A stretch of 64,000 nucleotides of DNA from Halichondria panicea (GCF_963675165.1 NC_087377.1:15682198-15746197); one strand, 5' to 3'; positions 1-12,457 are shown, counted from the stretch's first letter. Numbers and translations: made by a program. The notes: a model not told the origin generated them from the sequence alone.

Positions 1-47
1 GTGCGGCCTTTATACAAGAGCGGCCTCTGATCGAGCATATACGGTAA
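1..47. repeat. Right end of an inverted-repeat transposable element (MITE-like)
   Basis: The first 47 bases match the right end of the complete inverted-repeat element at 26561-26962, including the terminal part that reads GATCGAGCATATACGGTAA. The rest of this copy lies outside the window. No coding capacity is visible in either copy, so it would be a non-autonomous element. Confidence 0.6.
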
Positions 48-182
48 CATGGAATTTAATAGCATATTAAATGGAGGCCGCAATGACGTCACTCATCTCA
101 ACGCATGTGCACTAAAGTTGAAGCCTCGTGGCAGTCTCAGAACTATTAGCAGTCACTTTGTGAGCATATCAGACGTCCATCA

Positions 183-297
183 TTCATTCCCCTCCTCATT
201 CCCACCCCTTGTACTTATAATTATGCTTAGTTCTTTTAGTTCATTCCCCTCCTCATTCCCACCCCTTGTACTTATAATTATGCTTAGTTCTTTTAGT
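183..297. repeat. Direct tandem duplication, about 57 bp x 2
   Basis: Two adjacent near-perfect copies of a pyrimidine-rich unit (containing CTCCTCATTCCCACCCCTTG and then CTTATAATTATGCTTAG) lie back to back. An open frame of 99 codons across this stretch is simply the repeat translated and has no recognisable protein signature. Confidence 0.75.
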
Positions 298-1006
298 TCT
301 TTTTGTATCTCCAGTGTCGGTCAGTTTGCACCCTGTCCGGCACTGTGACAAGAGCATATCATGTGCATGGGCACCAGATTGAGTAATAGGTTACTGTGGT
401 AAAATACCATTTTAAAGAAAATAAGATCTGGCTAAAATATAACCCCCGAAAGGCTGAGGGGTTAATCCCCTAGGCGGGGATGCCCATTCAGATGAACAAT
501 GCTCTTGAACCCCAACCAATATCATTATGCTATTGGTTTGCATATAATATTATTAGCAAGTAATTCTGCATAACGATATACTCGTAGAATTATACCCGAT
601 ACTGCGACACAAGTTGTTAACAAATTCACATGTAGACAAATATTTTCATATGCAGCTAGCTAGCTCTTGCTTGGTCTGAGCTCCTTGTAACCAAGTTCCC
701 TCGCAACCAGGTATAGTTCAACACTAAAATTAGCCTTTGCTAGAGTAATAATCCTTCTTTTCACGTTCATTTTATGCTATAATAGGAAAATATACGGGGT
801 GTTACCCGCCCACTATGACGTGGACAAATCTGATTGGCACTGCAAACATTCTGGCAGTGGTCCACGGAATTGCTGCAATAGTTACCAGACGTTCCCTCCC
901 TCCCACGTCTACTCGCGAGACTACATATTCCGTACCAGTACATGTGTTGTGTGTGGTGTCCCTTTTGCCTACTTAATCTTGTCACTCTATAGGGGTTTTA
1001 TGTTAT

Positions 1007-1113
1007 AGTTAGAACATGGGCATGAGGTATCTATGTGTTATAGTGTCCCAAAACTTTAGCCCGAGGGATGAGGGACACTATAACCATAGATACCGAATGC
1101 ACATGTTCTAACT
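1007..1113. repeat. Near-perfect long hairpin (foldback) with arms of about 42 bp
   Basis: The left arm 1007-1049 and right arm 1072-1113 are inverted copies (left starts AGTTAGAACATG, right ends CATGTTCTAACT) around a loop of about 22 bases, with a few mismatches. It may be a foldback element or a hairpin transcript. No other copy is seen in the window. Confidence 0.7.
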
Positions 1114-1319
1114 GATTTAGATCCCAAAACCTATTGGCTACTAGAAATGCACTAGCTTAGCAACAGTCAACCTATATAAACAGCCTTCCTAGCAACTGCA
1201 TCATTATTTTTTTGAAAACTAATATCTGAAGAGTTGGCATCTCTGTGTCTCTACTAAATCTGTGGTCTCTATTCAAGTCAACCCTGTTCCTCCATCTCAG
1301 TTTGATGGACAAAATTATA

Positions 1320-1692
1320 GTCCTATATATAGCTCCACCCACAAAAAGGAAACATCCAGCTGCAAACAAGCCCAGCACACTTCCCAAGAAACGAGCGGCT
1401 CTCACAAAGCGAAAGGAAGACACCTATAAGCTATAATTTGCAGCAAACAAGCGGCTCCTATACTACTCTTAAACAAAGCGAAAGGAACTTTAGGAAGAAG
1501 CCAAAGCTGGAATCCCAGCACTTCCATACATCCAGCTCCTCCCCCATGCAGCCTTGCAGCAAAAAAGCACAGCACAATGCCCAAAAAACGAGCGTCTCCT
1601 ACTGCTTTCGAACAAAGCCAAAAAAAGAAACTAGAGCTTCTCTCTTTCATTCTAGTTCTGTTATTATATTACTAGACAAAGCATCTAGCTAG
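1320..1692 (+). other. Degenerate repeated lysine-rich coding-like stretch, unassigned
   Basis: The plus strand holds short open frames with repeated basic words (PKKRAALTKRK near 1390 and, in another frame, PKKRASPTAFEQSQKKK near 1590-1630). Frames shift between repeats and no domain is recognisable. It may be the decayed end of a nuclear protein gene or a chance repeat. Confidence 0.2.
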
Positions 1693-1799
1693 CTACAATA
1701 ATTTTTATGTTATTACATGTGTATCTTCTTGTAAATCACAATACAATGTACAATATTGTAGTTTGTAGCCCAGAGCAATCTGTAGTACCGGTACTATAG

Positions 1800-2160
1800 C
1801 TCATAGTTCCCTGCTAAATACACTCAAGTGGGATCTAAAAATTATAGAGTACAGCTACTGTTTTACTGTTTCACTGGAAGTATTATAATTATATAGTGCA
1901 ATAAAGTACGTGTCTATGATTCTACTAAAACTCTTTTCTCAAAAGTTTCAGCCTATAGTCTAGTTTTATTTTATTACTCACGTTACTTGCTTAGCCAGAT
2001 CATACATACTATTGTACACTGCTTACAAGACCTCAACTAAGGACCTGAACTTGTTATGAACCTGAACTTGTTATAAGACTGTTAAATATTATTTTGTCTG
2101 TTTTTGTACTATTTTCTGCCAATGTAATTATGTATGTACCACTTCATGTCATCATAATAA
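1800..2160 (+). pseudogene. Debris of upstream array paralogues (3' end fragments)
   Basis: Positions 1840-2020 match the untranslated sequence after the lysine-rich terminal exon at 62502-62562 (counterpart about 62680-62880). Positions 2035-2160 match the last codons and 3' UTR of gene X (ending KDLNLL and a stop) as found at 12830-12950 and after every other gene X tail. The segment therefore records an older unit at the left edge of the array. A further fragment at 925-965 matches the gene X intron near 12590-12640. Confidence 0.65.
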
Positions 2161-2452
2161 TATATGCGATAAAATTCTGTTGCAACTTAATTTCTCAACA
2201 TGATAAAAGAATATCAATATCGTTATAAACTCATCGCACAAATATAAAGAGAAGCAATTAACAAAATAATTAACTAATTAGCACTTATAGAGAAGAAATC
2301 AACAGTTTGTAAACCGTTTTGTCTGCATGTCTACATGCCACTTCATATTAACTACGATGAAATTCTGTTGCAACTTAACAAATAGAAAAGCTTTCTCACA
2401 GATAAAAAATATCAAGATCATTAACACTACAAAGAGAAACACTAACTAATCA

Positions 2453-5400
2453 TTATTTTATAGAGAAGAAATCCACGGTTTGAGTAATAACATTAGTATG
2501 TGAATTTGTCTGTACTCCGGCTACAATGACCTCTCCACTAGGAAGTACTGAGCATGTGCAGCAATATCGTGCAGTAGGCAGGTCTCCCACTTTCACCCAC
2601 CTCCTGGTGTCAGGCTGGTAGAGGTGGATCAATGAACTTAGGTTGGCTCTGTCGTCCGCTCCACCAACGGCTAATAGTGACTTCCCAATACTGAGAGGAG
2701 CTGACCACACGAGTGGTACTTCCTGTAAGGTCTGCCAGAGAGTGGATGTGTCCTGGTGGGAAGGGGCTTTTGCAATTAGTTCATCGAGGTCGACGTGATG
2801 CACTGTTGTGGTTGCACTCCCATTGTGATCGTACCCTCCCATTAGGTAGAGGGTGTTTCCTATGAGAGTTGATTTCAGTTCTGATCGTGGGTTAGGTAGT
2901 GACTGAGCAATGTACCATCTTCTTGATGCCACATCCAACACCTCCACAGAGGAGAGGGCATGTCCTTCATCATCACGCCCACCAGCTACAATGATGTGGT
3001 TGTTGAAGGAGACAGCTGTTGAGGAAGAACGAGCAATGTTCATAGGTGGGTACGGGTGAATCCATTCCCCTGACTCAAACACTGCAAGCTCATCGGTGCG
3101 TTTCTTGTTTTTTGGATCAATTCCTCCTCCCACCAGCACTAGTCGATTAGCGAGTGATGTCATAGCGAACCAGTAGGCAATGTACTCTGGTAGTTCGGTC
3201 CATTGATCTTGCTCGAGCTTCATCACTGTACAGCTATTACGATCATCGCCTGCATCACCTCCACCAACATACACCGTGTCACCGATAACAACACTCTGTA
3301 CCGAGTAGCCCATCTTGATTGGCATGTCTTTTCCTTTTCTCCATTCCAGAGTGAGTGGAGGTCTCAACTCTCTGGGAGGGGGACCCTGAATAATGAATGA
3401 GTGTAATTAGGATAGTGTCTACTAACAAGCAAGTGTTACTTGTAGCATTAATTGCATGCACACTAAATCACTTTCTCTAATTAGCTTAAGAGGCCAAGCC
3501 CACCAGTCTAATAGAATGTACAGTACGATTATAAGAGATCAAAGCTTCTACTATAGCTCTGCAATAATAATTATAATGGTGCATTTTGTCTCACCTGTCT
3601 CTGCTGTTGAATGATGGCGTCTCTCCTGACCAGCTCAGCATATTTGTGCTCAGTCTGTTCCCTGTGTGGCTGTACAGGGGAACGTTGGTGGAAATCTTTG
3701 AATTAAAACACAGACGTGAATATCATTAGTGGAAATTCTACAACAGAACGAGAACCGCTAAAGGAAGTACATAATTATAGGCACACTCAAACGGATGTGT
3801 AGTTACGGCTTAACACATGAGACAGCATCCATGCATGTTAAGGTACAATACTATTGTTGCTGTGGGAATCTCATTCACACTACATGTACGCACCATCTTG
3901 ACTTGTTCAGTGTCCTTTGACTCCTTCTTTGTTGCCTCCACTGGGTCCGAGCTTGTTGTTAGGTAAGTATCTAAAATCGATACCAACATTAATAGACGGA
4001 TATGATTTTTTCGTTAGGGTTACAGTTAGCTGAAACGTAAAACACATAATATACTTATCATTGACTCACAGACGTCCCTGGCAGATGGTCTCCTCCTCAT
4101 GTCTTCTTGCAAACAACTGTCGATAAGCTTCCTCAACCTGTGTGTGTGAGGTATCTGGGCAACATGGAATGATCGATCTTCCACAGATTTGATCGTCTTC
4201 AGCTTGCAAACAATCTGCATCATAATCGCCCCAAGAGAGAACACATCCAAGCTATTATCGTAAATATCCTTGTCCAATCGAATAGCCTCGAGAGGTAGAT
4301 ACCCCATACGGTGACCAATGGCTGTGAGGGTGTGGCTAAGCTTGGAGGGATCGTATAGCCGTGACATGCCAAAGTCAGAAATCTTTGCAACAGGCACTGG
4401 TCGTGTAAGCTTCAGCAAAACGTTATCGCCACAGAGGTCACGGTGGATAATCTGCTTGCTGTGAATGTAGGCCAGACCACAAGCCATGTCTTTGGAGAGG
4501 CTTATTTCACATTCGCTAGTGAGGAACTCTTTATCAAGGCCAGAGTAATAGGATCTCAGATTGCAATCCATCAGCTCAACAACGAGGATTGTACCACCTG
4601 ATTTGGGGTGCTTGGCAGTCGACAAATATTGTACAACGTTTGGGTGCTGGAACGACTTGAGAAAATCACACTCACGATCAAATGCTTTGCTGGCTTCTTC
4701 TTTTTTTCCGGTTGGGAAACCTGTCTGCATTTCTACAACCTCATAAATTAGAAGTTTGACTGCACAAATCCCTTCCCTGTAGCTGCCTTTGAAGACTACT
4801 CCAAATGCACCTTTACCGAGTGGCGCCTCTAGGAAAACAGTCAAATTGTCGTTGATCTTCTGGTGATTTTGGTCAACTGTATATAGAACATTGTGTGCAT
4901 GTGTTTGTGAATACTATATTATCAGCTAACTAGCTAAACATCATGTATTAGATATGCATTCCTGTGCGTTGCAAGCTGCGCTGTCCTATATAATGCCTCA
5001 GTCTTCCTATGTTTTGCTTTGCTAATGGAGTTGATGGAGCACAAAAGGGGAGGCCCCTGTCAGCCCCCCTCTGCCTACGCCACTGATGATAATACTGATT
5101 ATTTATAATTTCTGATGCATAACCTTATTTTAGTCATTCGTATATCTAGTGTTCTAGAAGTAGTTTTGGTTTTATATCGCCTTTTTATTCTGATTATTAT
5201 CATGCAGAGTTGCTCACCTGTGCTTCCACATGTTAATGTGTGGCTTCCGGTCAAAGTTTTTCGGGGCGGCGCTTGCTTCCCAAAAAGGGTAAATTTTGCA
5301 ACTCTTACCTTTAGATTCCTGGGCAGCCTTGACGACAACATTTCGTTTCCTGACAGTGGTGGTGATCTCTGGTTTCGAGTAAGGTTTCGCCTCTTGTGTT

Positions 5401-6520
5401 GTGGGGGTTGCCCTGGTACTGGTATCACCCTGAGGGGGAGAAACTGTCACGTGGTGTATAAATGGAATGCTATTGAATTATTCACAATACACTGTAGATA
5501 AACACTGATACAATGAATGTTGGTCAAGTGGTGTCCGACCTCCTCTGAGCTATATCTAGTTGGTTCATGTGTTCCACTGAGACACCAGCACTGCGGGTGC
5601 TTTCATTTTAACTCCATGCAACCTCTGACAGGAAACTATACCGGCCGTCTCATTTGGAGTGGAATTACAGATCTTTTCTGACTCTTTAGCTCTAACGCTT
5701 TTGGTGCAACGCTATTACCGATAATAACTTGAATAGTGCGAACAGACGAAATATTCTGAGAGGCCTTCATAACTCGAGAAAGAAGCTGCAAATCCACGAA
5801 TCAAAATCTAAGAGAACGGCTATATAGAAGCTGTTGCATTGCACAGTTGAGTATAGTTACAGCTGGAATACACACACACACACACACACACACACAGTCA
5901 GCTTTACTGTATTCCTACGGCTCAATTAAGGCATAATTATGGTTAATATAATTAGCAAAGCAAAGCTAAGTAACGTGTTGATAGCAGAGGAGGTACGACA
6001 GTGGGCGCGATGCGGCTCAGCCTTTGATTGGACACTAATTATCCGCCTATATACGCGGTGTGTTATTACTGAGTGTAATCAGAGACTAATTGCTTGAGCT
6101 GCACCATGCATGCCTGTCGGACCTCCTCTGTGTTGATATATTCTGAGTAAGCATAGCATAAGATGAGAGGCTCCTATGATCTCATTATAGAATACTGGTT
6201 TTTCTAGAGCCCATGCATAATGCTTGGGCATATTAATATGCAATAATTATGGCTCGAGAGAGAAACTAGTCTTAAGAACAAAAGAGGATCAAACAATGTA
6301 TGGTCACCTGTTTTTCGGCCTTTCCTTCGTTTATCTTTTTGCCAAACCTCGCCTTGGTACCACCTCCAGACATTTTTGACTGATCATCGAAAGAAATTAG
6401 AGGGGGCTGTTCTTGCTTACCCCGTATTGCCAGGCACGCCCGTAGGATAATTACAGCTAGTGCTGTGACTATGAATATCACAAACAGTGGGGTATAATCT
6501 AGAAACTGGGTGAGATCCAT
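2453..6520 (-). CDS. Membrane-anchored kinase-coil-Kelch protein (chimeric first unit), 741 aa
   Basis: Predicted exons, in transcription order: 6308-6520, 5309-5429, 4070-4876, 3894-3970, 3595-3669 and 2453-3385, with GT-AG borders. They total 2226 nt and make one open frame. Exon 1 encodes a short N-terminus, a hydrophobic segment (about residues 11-32) and a basic, polar tail. Exon 2 encodes a Thr/Lys-rich linker. Exon 3 is a protein kinase with GKGAFG loop, CAVK lysine, HRDLCGDN catalytic loop and DFGM. Two short exons give a linker and a coiled coil (the AELVRRDAIIQQQ motif). The last exon is a six-blade Kelch propeller. The usual Death-domain exon is absent and its place is taken by the membrane exon, joined in the same phase (1). 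Predicted: a single-pass membrane protein with kinase and Kelch on one side. The exon 1-2 joins are inferred from splice sites only. Confidence 0.72.
5770..5935. repeat. Dispersed repeat with CA tract, second copy at about 53.9-54.1 kb
   Basis: This intronic stretch of the membrane-kinase gene (GAGAAAGAAGCT, then AATCAAAATC, AAGAGAACG, AGAAGCTGTT, then (CA)n followed by CAGTCAGCTTTAC) recurs at about 53936-54100 within an insertion in the USF-like copy at 51.4 kb. No coding potential is seen. Confidence 0.6.
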
Positions 6521-7778
6521 TCTTGGTTGCTCTTCTCGTTGAGGGATTGAAGGGAGAGGAAAAACACGATCACAACAAAAAGGACAGATTAGGCTAGATT
6601 CGGTAAAAAAAGAAATAGTGTTATCAGTTTAAGGCGACATATTTTGTTTACCTTAAGTATTAAAGACGAGTATAGATTAAGTTTGAAATTACTCGTGTAT
6701 TTTTAATGAGATTCCAATTATCTTGCGAGTACGCGATTTTACTCTCACTCGCAGAGACTGATCAGAAGTTAGATATCCATTGACCAACTTATAGTCTGCA
6801 ATTATTCAGAGAAATGAACTTTGAAGCAAATTCGTTGAAGTAATTCATATAAGGAACCGGAAGAACAAAGAAGAAGGAATTAGAGATAAAAAAAGGTGCC
6901 TGCCTCGATAGTTACGTGATGCTACTGACGTAGCCTAATTACATGCTTCACAAATGCAACGGGTCTCTTTTTGTGGTAATCTAAAACCCATTCCATACCC
7001 TTATAAGGCTTATTTGTTAACCATGTTACCATACTTACCAGTGCGTTTGGGAAGCCTAACAATTTACCTAAGAGTCTAAAAACTCCCACTCTCCCTTAAT
7101 TTAACGAGGCCCTGCATGATTTTTACAGGCCTGCCTGGTCCATAAATTATTAATGTCCATGAAACAAGTTGGCTTGGCCTAACTGTCTAGAGGCAAAGCA
7201 AGTGTGTGTGTGTGTGTGTGTACCCCCTCTCACTAACTGCACGACTGTATGTGTTGTGTTATTATTTATTAAGATCCATCTACAAGATTTATAATTATAT
7301 TGAAATAATCATGTAAAGTAAAATTGTCTGACTTACAGATTTTAATCCAGAGGATACATTAATCAGTATATTTATAATTCACACAGCATGATAGAGATTT
7401 GAAGTAGAACAACAGCTGGTAAACATTTGGTGTGTGCATCATCAAAACCATGTACCGTAGATCTATATGCAGAAAATAAAACAGTGCTGTCTGCACTTAC
7501 TGATAATAATCCAGAGCTACAGTATCTTCACAGCTTGATACCAGGCACAATACAGAAATACAGGACAACAGCTAGCTCAGCTACAACGAGACCCTCCCTC
7601 TTTCTCTGCAGAAAAACAATAGCTGTCACGTGCGATAACATTGCTAAACCACGTGGCTGGTCTTCCACTTCCCAGAGCTAGCTAGCTACATGTAGAGAGA
7701 AAAAGAAATTGTGCAGCCAGTTTTGAAGCTCTGAGCAAGTGGTCAAACTATATGTCTGTATTGGTGGAGGCTGAAGAC
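6521..7778. promoter_or_regulatory. Divergent intergenic region of unit 1 with paired CACGTG E-boxes
   Basis: This lies between the start of the membrane-kinase gene and exon 1 of the first USF-like copy. CACGTG occurs at 7627-7632 (within GTCACGTG) and again at 7650-7655 (within CCACGTGG), 23 bp apart. The block 7390-7760 is conserved upstream of the other USF-like copies. About 6521-7390 is unique to this unit and contains a short GT repeat at 7201-7222; nothing else is recognisable there. CACGTG is the established USF/Myc-family binding site. Confidence 0.55.
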
Positions 7779-8257
7779 ATGAGTCCATGGACAGGGACTA
7801 CTGAGGAACCTTCATCAAGAACAAGGTAATGTACTTATTCGACAATTTTAAATAATTACAAAGCGAGAGGTCATTTCTTTTGGAGGTTGGGAAAAATTCC
7901 TGGTTTCACATATTTAGAGGGTCGCATCTAATTGGAGGTTACTCTACTATCCTCGATTATAGGCCGCTTAAATTATATTGTTTCTAGCGGCCTGGAATCG
8001 AGGCCGTGGTTTGACCTCTATTTAGGACGCGACGCGACATAAAAAAATAATTGTGAACGCTGCAGTCGCTACTTTTAGAGGTCAGAATATAACCTAAGAT
8101 CAAGAGTGTCGCATATTTGGAGGGTCGCCTTAAATTGAACAAGTACGGTACTTGTGTATATGTGTAGTTGGTTATAATGTGGACCCTAACTTTGGACGTT
8201 TCGCTTTCGTATTATTTCGTTAGAATTTGCATGATGGTAACTACCTCCCAAATAACG

Positions 8258-8294
<37 letters not shown>

Positions 8295-9450
8295 ACACAC
8301 GCTTGTTGTTCCCGCCCACTCACACAGGAGGTCCACACGCTTACTAGCGATGATGGTTTGCCCTCTGACATGACCTCTGAGGATGGCTCCACCCTCAACG
8401 CTATAGGCCACGCCCTCATCCGGATGCAGCAAGGTGGACAGACCACCACCTCATCTCAGTTCCTCATCACTAGGAGCACCTCTTCTGGTTCAGAGTCTGG
8501 CCAAAAATTAATGGTGAATAAAGAAGACCAAATTTATCAGTGTGACGATTGCTTCAGTGTGACGATTGCTTTTTGGCCAAATCCAAAAGTTATAGTCCTC
8601 GATAAGTTATCCAAGTGCTTGTACGTACTAATTACATGTAGAACCATGAGTATTATTGCTAATGTTTGATATAAAATAATTATAAAATAAGGTTTCTTGG
8701 AAGTGGTGTTGAAAAATAGTCAGTTTTTACTATGTTGTTGTGTGTGTTCAGGTCCTCTGTATGTGATGATCCCACCATCCAGTAGTGCTGAGATACTGCA
8801 TGCAATGGGTCGACCTATAGCACCCAAGATGAGCAAGATATCAACTATGGATTATCACACGGCCGACCCCATCGTTCAAATGCAGTTGTGAGTACACAGT
8901 TCATGTGATTGCCTACCTCTGCATAACATGTATGACAGTATGTTAGGAAAAGCATCATTCTTGTTACATACACAGGGTTCTGCCTACAGTGGTCGTTTAG
9001 GTAAGCTGCGACCACCACTAGATATTTTCCGACCACCACTTAGCCTTTCCGACCACTGCTTTACATTCTACAAGTACTGGCTAGTCCAGTTTAGCTGCTA
9101 GTCTTCGCTTACCAGTTTTACTGTCTTGATGTGCCTTATATAGAGCTAACTATTAATTGAACTCTACTGCATGACCAGAACAATTAATTGAATTAATTGA
9201 AGCTGCAGCATGGCTTTGTTGAGTTTGAGGAGTACTGCAGCTAGCTAGCTTAGCTATACTCTGCCTTAAAACAGGGAGTTGGACCACCTGCTAAGGAAAA
9301 GACAAGCTAGAGAGTGAGCAACTGGGTGCAGTTAACACTTCCAAGTACTGATTATGACCCGGCCTGTGATGAAGAAATCTTAGTATAGCACCATACTGTA
9401 CTGATGCAAGTACAACAATGTACATATATAATTATTTCAGCTACAGTACC

Positions 9451-10276
9451 CATCAATAAAAAGTTCCCGTTCCGTTCCGTTTGCGTAAAACGCACAATTC
9501 CGGTTTAAACGCATAAAAAAAACCGCATAATGAACGCATTGTATTATGCAAAACGCTACCGTTTTCACGCATGTGCAGAAAAATTGCTGAGTAAGCAGAT
9601 TCGTTAACTTGTGATTATGCGTACAGTGTAGCAGTAGCTAGCTAGCTAGCTTGTGTACTACAGTATAGCTGATTGTCTAGCGCTTTAATCCTCTTAGTTA
9701 GCTTATAGATGCTATTTTGCAACAGTGGACCGTTTCCCCAGTTGTTCTCGGTCTCGCATCAGCCCCAAGACTAAGTTGCCCTCCATGCAAGTTATTTGTG
9801 ACCTGGAATGACCGTTTTTGAAGACCATCGTCTCTTCTCCAGTATGTCTGACTGCGTACTTTATAATAACTAGCTAGCTAGCTCATTGTACTACAAATCA
9901 TACAGTATCATTGTCAGGGTTCTATCTAGAAGAAATATTTTGTGGGGGGAAGCACGAGCCGTAGGCTGAAAGGGGGGTCCAGGGGTCCTTCCTCGGAAAA
10001 TTTTTTATTCTAGATGGCCAGAGACGCAAATAAGGTGGAAGGTTTGGGGGGAAAATTGGATAGTTTGGGGGGGAAGTTGGGTAGTTTGGGGGGGAAGCTT
10101 CCCCCCTGCCCCCCCCCCCCACTAGATAGAACCCTGATTGTGTAAGTAATTTCAATTTTTCATGATGACGTCACCATTTTAATTTATAATGAGAAATTGG
10201 TCGCGTTGTGCATCCAGTTTAACGCTACCGTTTATACGTGCGTTTTTAGAAACGGAACGGGAACTTTTTATTGATG
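9451..10276. mobile_element. Middle nested inverted-repeat element
   Basis: The left end CATCAATAAAAAGTTCCCGT and its inverted counterpart ending ACTTTTTATTGATG define a second element wholly inside the outer one. The interior is AT-rich and non-coding. It is also present in the 44-kb copy (44398-45178). Confidence 0.65.
9915..10136. mobile_element. Innermost nested inverted-repeat element
   Basis: The ends CAGGGTTCTATCTAG and CTAGATAGAACCCTG are exact inverses of each other. ATTGT flanks both sides as a 5-bp target duplication. The interior is G-rich then C-rich. The first nine terminal bases (CAGGGTTCT) are shared with the outer element, so the two are probably the same family inserted at different times. 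It is also present at 44873-45038. Confidence 0.75.
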
Positions 10277-10407
10277 TATACTTACATGGCTTACAACACA
10301 TGCTTGTTCAAATTTGTGTCCCCCTTCTCGTACACACCCCCTGCATGGGCAAATTTGTGTCCCATCATTTTTAACCACCTCTCAAAATTCCTAGGCAGAA
10401 CCCTGCA

Positions 10408-10592
10408 TACCGTATTACTAGAATACTTTGCTGTTGGTGAAAAACCTTTGCGAATCAGCCAAATCGGCAACCCTTTGCGATCTAACTATTGCGTTCTGGC
10501 AAGGATCGTGTGTATTTACCCAAAATTAGGTTTTGCAATTTTATTGTTTAAAAATTCGCATAATGCTCGTAAAACATTCTAGTAATACGGTA
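10408..10592. mobile_element. Short inverted-repeat element in a USF-like intron (copy A)
   Basis: The termini TACCGTATTACTAGAAT and the inverse ending AGTAATACGGTA bound about 185 bp. The same element occupies the same intron in all five USF-like copies, so it predates the duplication of the unit. Confidence 0.65.
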
Positions 10593-12457
10593 ACTGTGAG
10601 GAGTGTTGTTATTATAGTGGTTGGTTTGCAGGTCTGGGGATATGGCCACCAACAGGGAAGCTCAGAGGAAGGCTACACACAATGAAGGTGATGCAAATTC
10701 AATACTGAAAGTTAGAGTGTACAACAGATGTACATGTACGTACGTGGTCATAATCAAATAGAAGCATTTCCCACAAAGTACAGTTACAAAGCTTTAACAT
10801 CAAATCTGCCACTTTCAAAACTAATAACTTGTTGTGTAGAGGCTATCTAATGCTGTAAACGCATTATTGTCCATCTTAATTATTAATTATGCCTTGGTTT
10901 TTATACTGTACAGTAGGTGTACGTGTGTGTGTGTGTGAGGTCAAGGTTCATTCATTTTGCCAATTGGCTCAGCTTCATTGTACATGCCCTAAACACGATA
11001 ATTACCAGTTGTTGTTGTTCTTCCCACGCCCAGTTGAGCGTCGGCGTCGGGACAGGATCAATGAGCTCATCAAGGTACTGGCTCAGATAGCGCCTGCTTG
11101 TCAGAAGAAAGACGCAACTACTGGTTCCATTGTCGGGGTGAGTGTGTGTGTCTGTTCATGTGTGTACTAAAGTACTATTGAAAGCCATCGAAATATCTAC
11201 TAACTTGGTTTTTTTTAAGCCTAAATTTCCTAATATTATTGCTAAGCATGCATTAGTGTAGAGCCCAGTGTTATGTTAGTTACTAGTAGCATAGAATCCA
11301 GCAGAGGCCATCGTATATAACACATGTAGTTAGTTGCACATAAAATTAATAATTTATGCTATTTTTTAATAGCTAAGCATGTTTTTTTGTTATCTCCACG
11401 TTCATGTCTCACCCTCACGTCATGTTTCCTTGACTGCAGTATGTGTACAGCAAGGGAACGGTACTGGACAAGACAGTCTGGCACCTTCGCAAGCACAACC
11501 TATGCACTTGTCAGCTTCGTCACAATTCTCTCCCCTCTTACAATCATCGCTGCCGACTGGAGCCTCTAATCCAAACACACCACTCTTAAGCTCACTCGTA
11601 CAAACTCTATCCTCCATTGCGAGCACGACCACTTCTCCATCCACTCCTGTACCGAAATCCTCCATGCTGTCACAAGCCAACAACAATGGCGGGGGTGGTG
11701 GTGGTGGTCTCTCTGCCGCGGCTGCTGCTAGTCTGCTCAACACTCTGATTCTGGCTCAGAATGTGCTCACAAGCAACTCAAGTGCTGGTAGCCCCGGGCA
11801 AGATTCAATGTCTATGGAAACGGTGGACCAATCCTCTCAACAGTAGTGTACAGTATATTATAATTGTGGACTGTTTATACTGTTCTAGTTTTAACGTGTG
11901 TTTTTTAGTAATCTCTCCTTCACTTACTATAGCTACATTGTCAGTATTATTATGTATACATAGTTTTTATACATGATATTTGTGTGGAGCTCTTTGAGAA
12001 AAATATTGTAGCAAAGCCCATTTATATGTAACCACGCCCATTATAATTATGTGCAGCCTAGCCTCCATCTCAAGCCGCACTTCCTGGAAAGTTGGCCTGG
12101 TAAATTTTATCGACTGCTTTCGCATTAGCTATTACTGGCATTGAGAAGAACCTTCATCAAGAACAAGCTAGGTACGTGTGTATAATGTGTAGTTATGCAG
12201 TGCAATGAGTCCACTGTGTACTATTGAATGTACAGTACACAGAATGGGAACCTAGCATGCTTACTAGTCTGTATGTACATGCACTTGTGTACAAGGTATG
12301 CTTCAATGTATGCAGTTTAGGTGTGTACAGGGAAACGTGTGTCAATTGAGAACACTAGCTCACAATATTTGTACATGACATTGTACAGTACGTGTACCAG
12401 ACCCTTCATCACACTACCAGTTTGAATGTGTCCATGTGTTGTTTATCCTGGCTACAG

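Larger units (their letters stand above)
8973..10405. mobile_element. Outer inverted-repeat element of a three-level nest (unit 1)
   Basis: The termini read CAGGGTTCTGCC on the left and GGCAGAACCCTG on the right. The bases CATAC flank both ends, consistent with a 5-bp target duplication plus one extra A at the left. The orthologous intron site in the copies at 17.67, 36.54 and 52.89 kb lacks it. No transposase frame is visible, so it is non-autonomous. The same insertion is present at 43922-45315. Its terminal sequence resembles hAT-type ends, but the 5-bp duplication does not fit the 8 bp usual for hAT, so the superfamily is left open. Confidence 0.75.
7779..11846 (+). pseudogene. USF-like bHLH factor, copy A, frame broken and zipper deleted
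   Basis: Exons resembling upstream stimulatory factor: candidate first exon 7779-7825 (MSPWTGTTEE), 8328-8513, 8752-8887 (USF-specific region, GPLYVMIPP), 10632-10687 (RKATHNE), 11034-11137 (VERRRRDRIN basic region and helix 1) and 11440 onward (helix 2). Three defects are visible. The exon corresponding to 35529-35707 is missing. Exon 8328-8513 has 5 extra nt at its end, so the next exon is read out of frame to an early stop. Exon 11440 joins helix 2 directly to a distal Ser/Gly/Ala-rich tail, deleting the leucine zipper and shifting frame (in-frame stop near 11587). The tail frame ends at 11846 with MSMETVDQSSQQ. It is probably not translated as a normal USF. Confidence 0.65.

Noticed and set aside
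190-300. CRISPR-like or other spaced-repeat array
   Set aside because: There are only two directly adjoining copies with no spacers, and the context is a eukaryotic genome.
3203-3400. Recurring 65-codon plus-strand frame opposite every Kelch exon (for example 3203-3400, 13976-14173, 57399-57596)
   Set aside because: It is the antisense shadow of the conserved Kelch exon start and runs into the intron. It recurs only because the Kelch exon does.
8973-10405. Confident assignment of the nested elements to the hAT superfamily
   Set aside because: The terminal CAGGG is suggestive, but the flanking duplications look like 5 bp rather than 8 bp and no transposase is present.
11420-11743. Antisense frame with an alanine run opposite the USF-like tail (also at 46.3 and 54.6 kb)
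   Set aside because: It mirrors the Ser/Gly/Ala tail on the plus strand and has no start context or domain.
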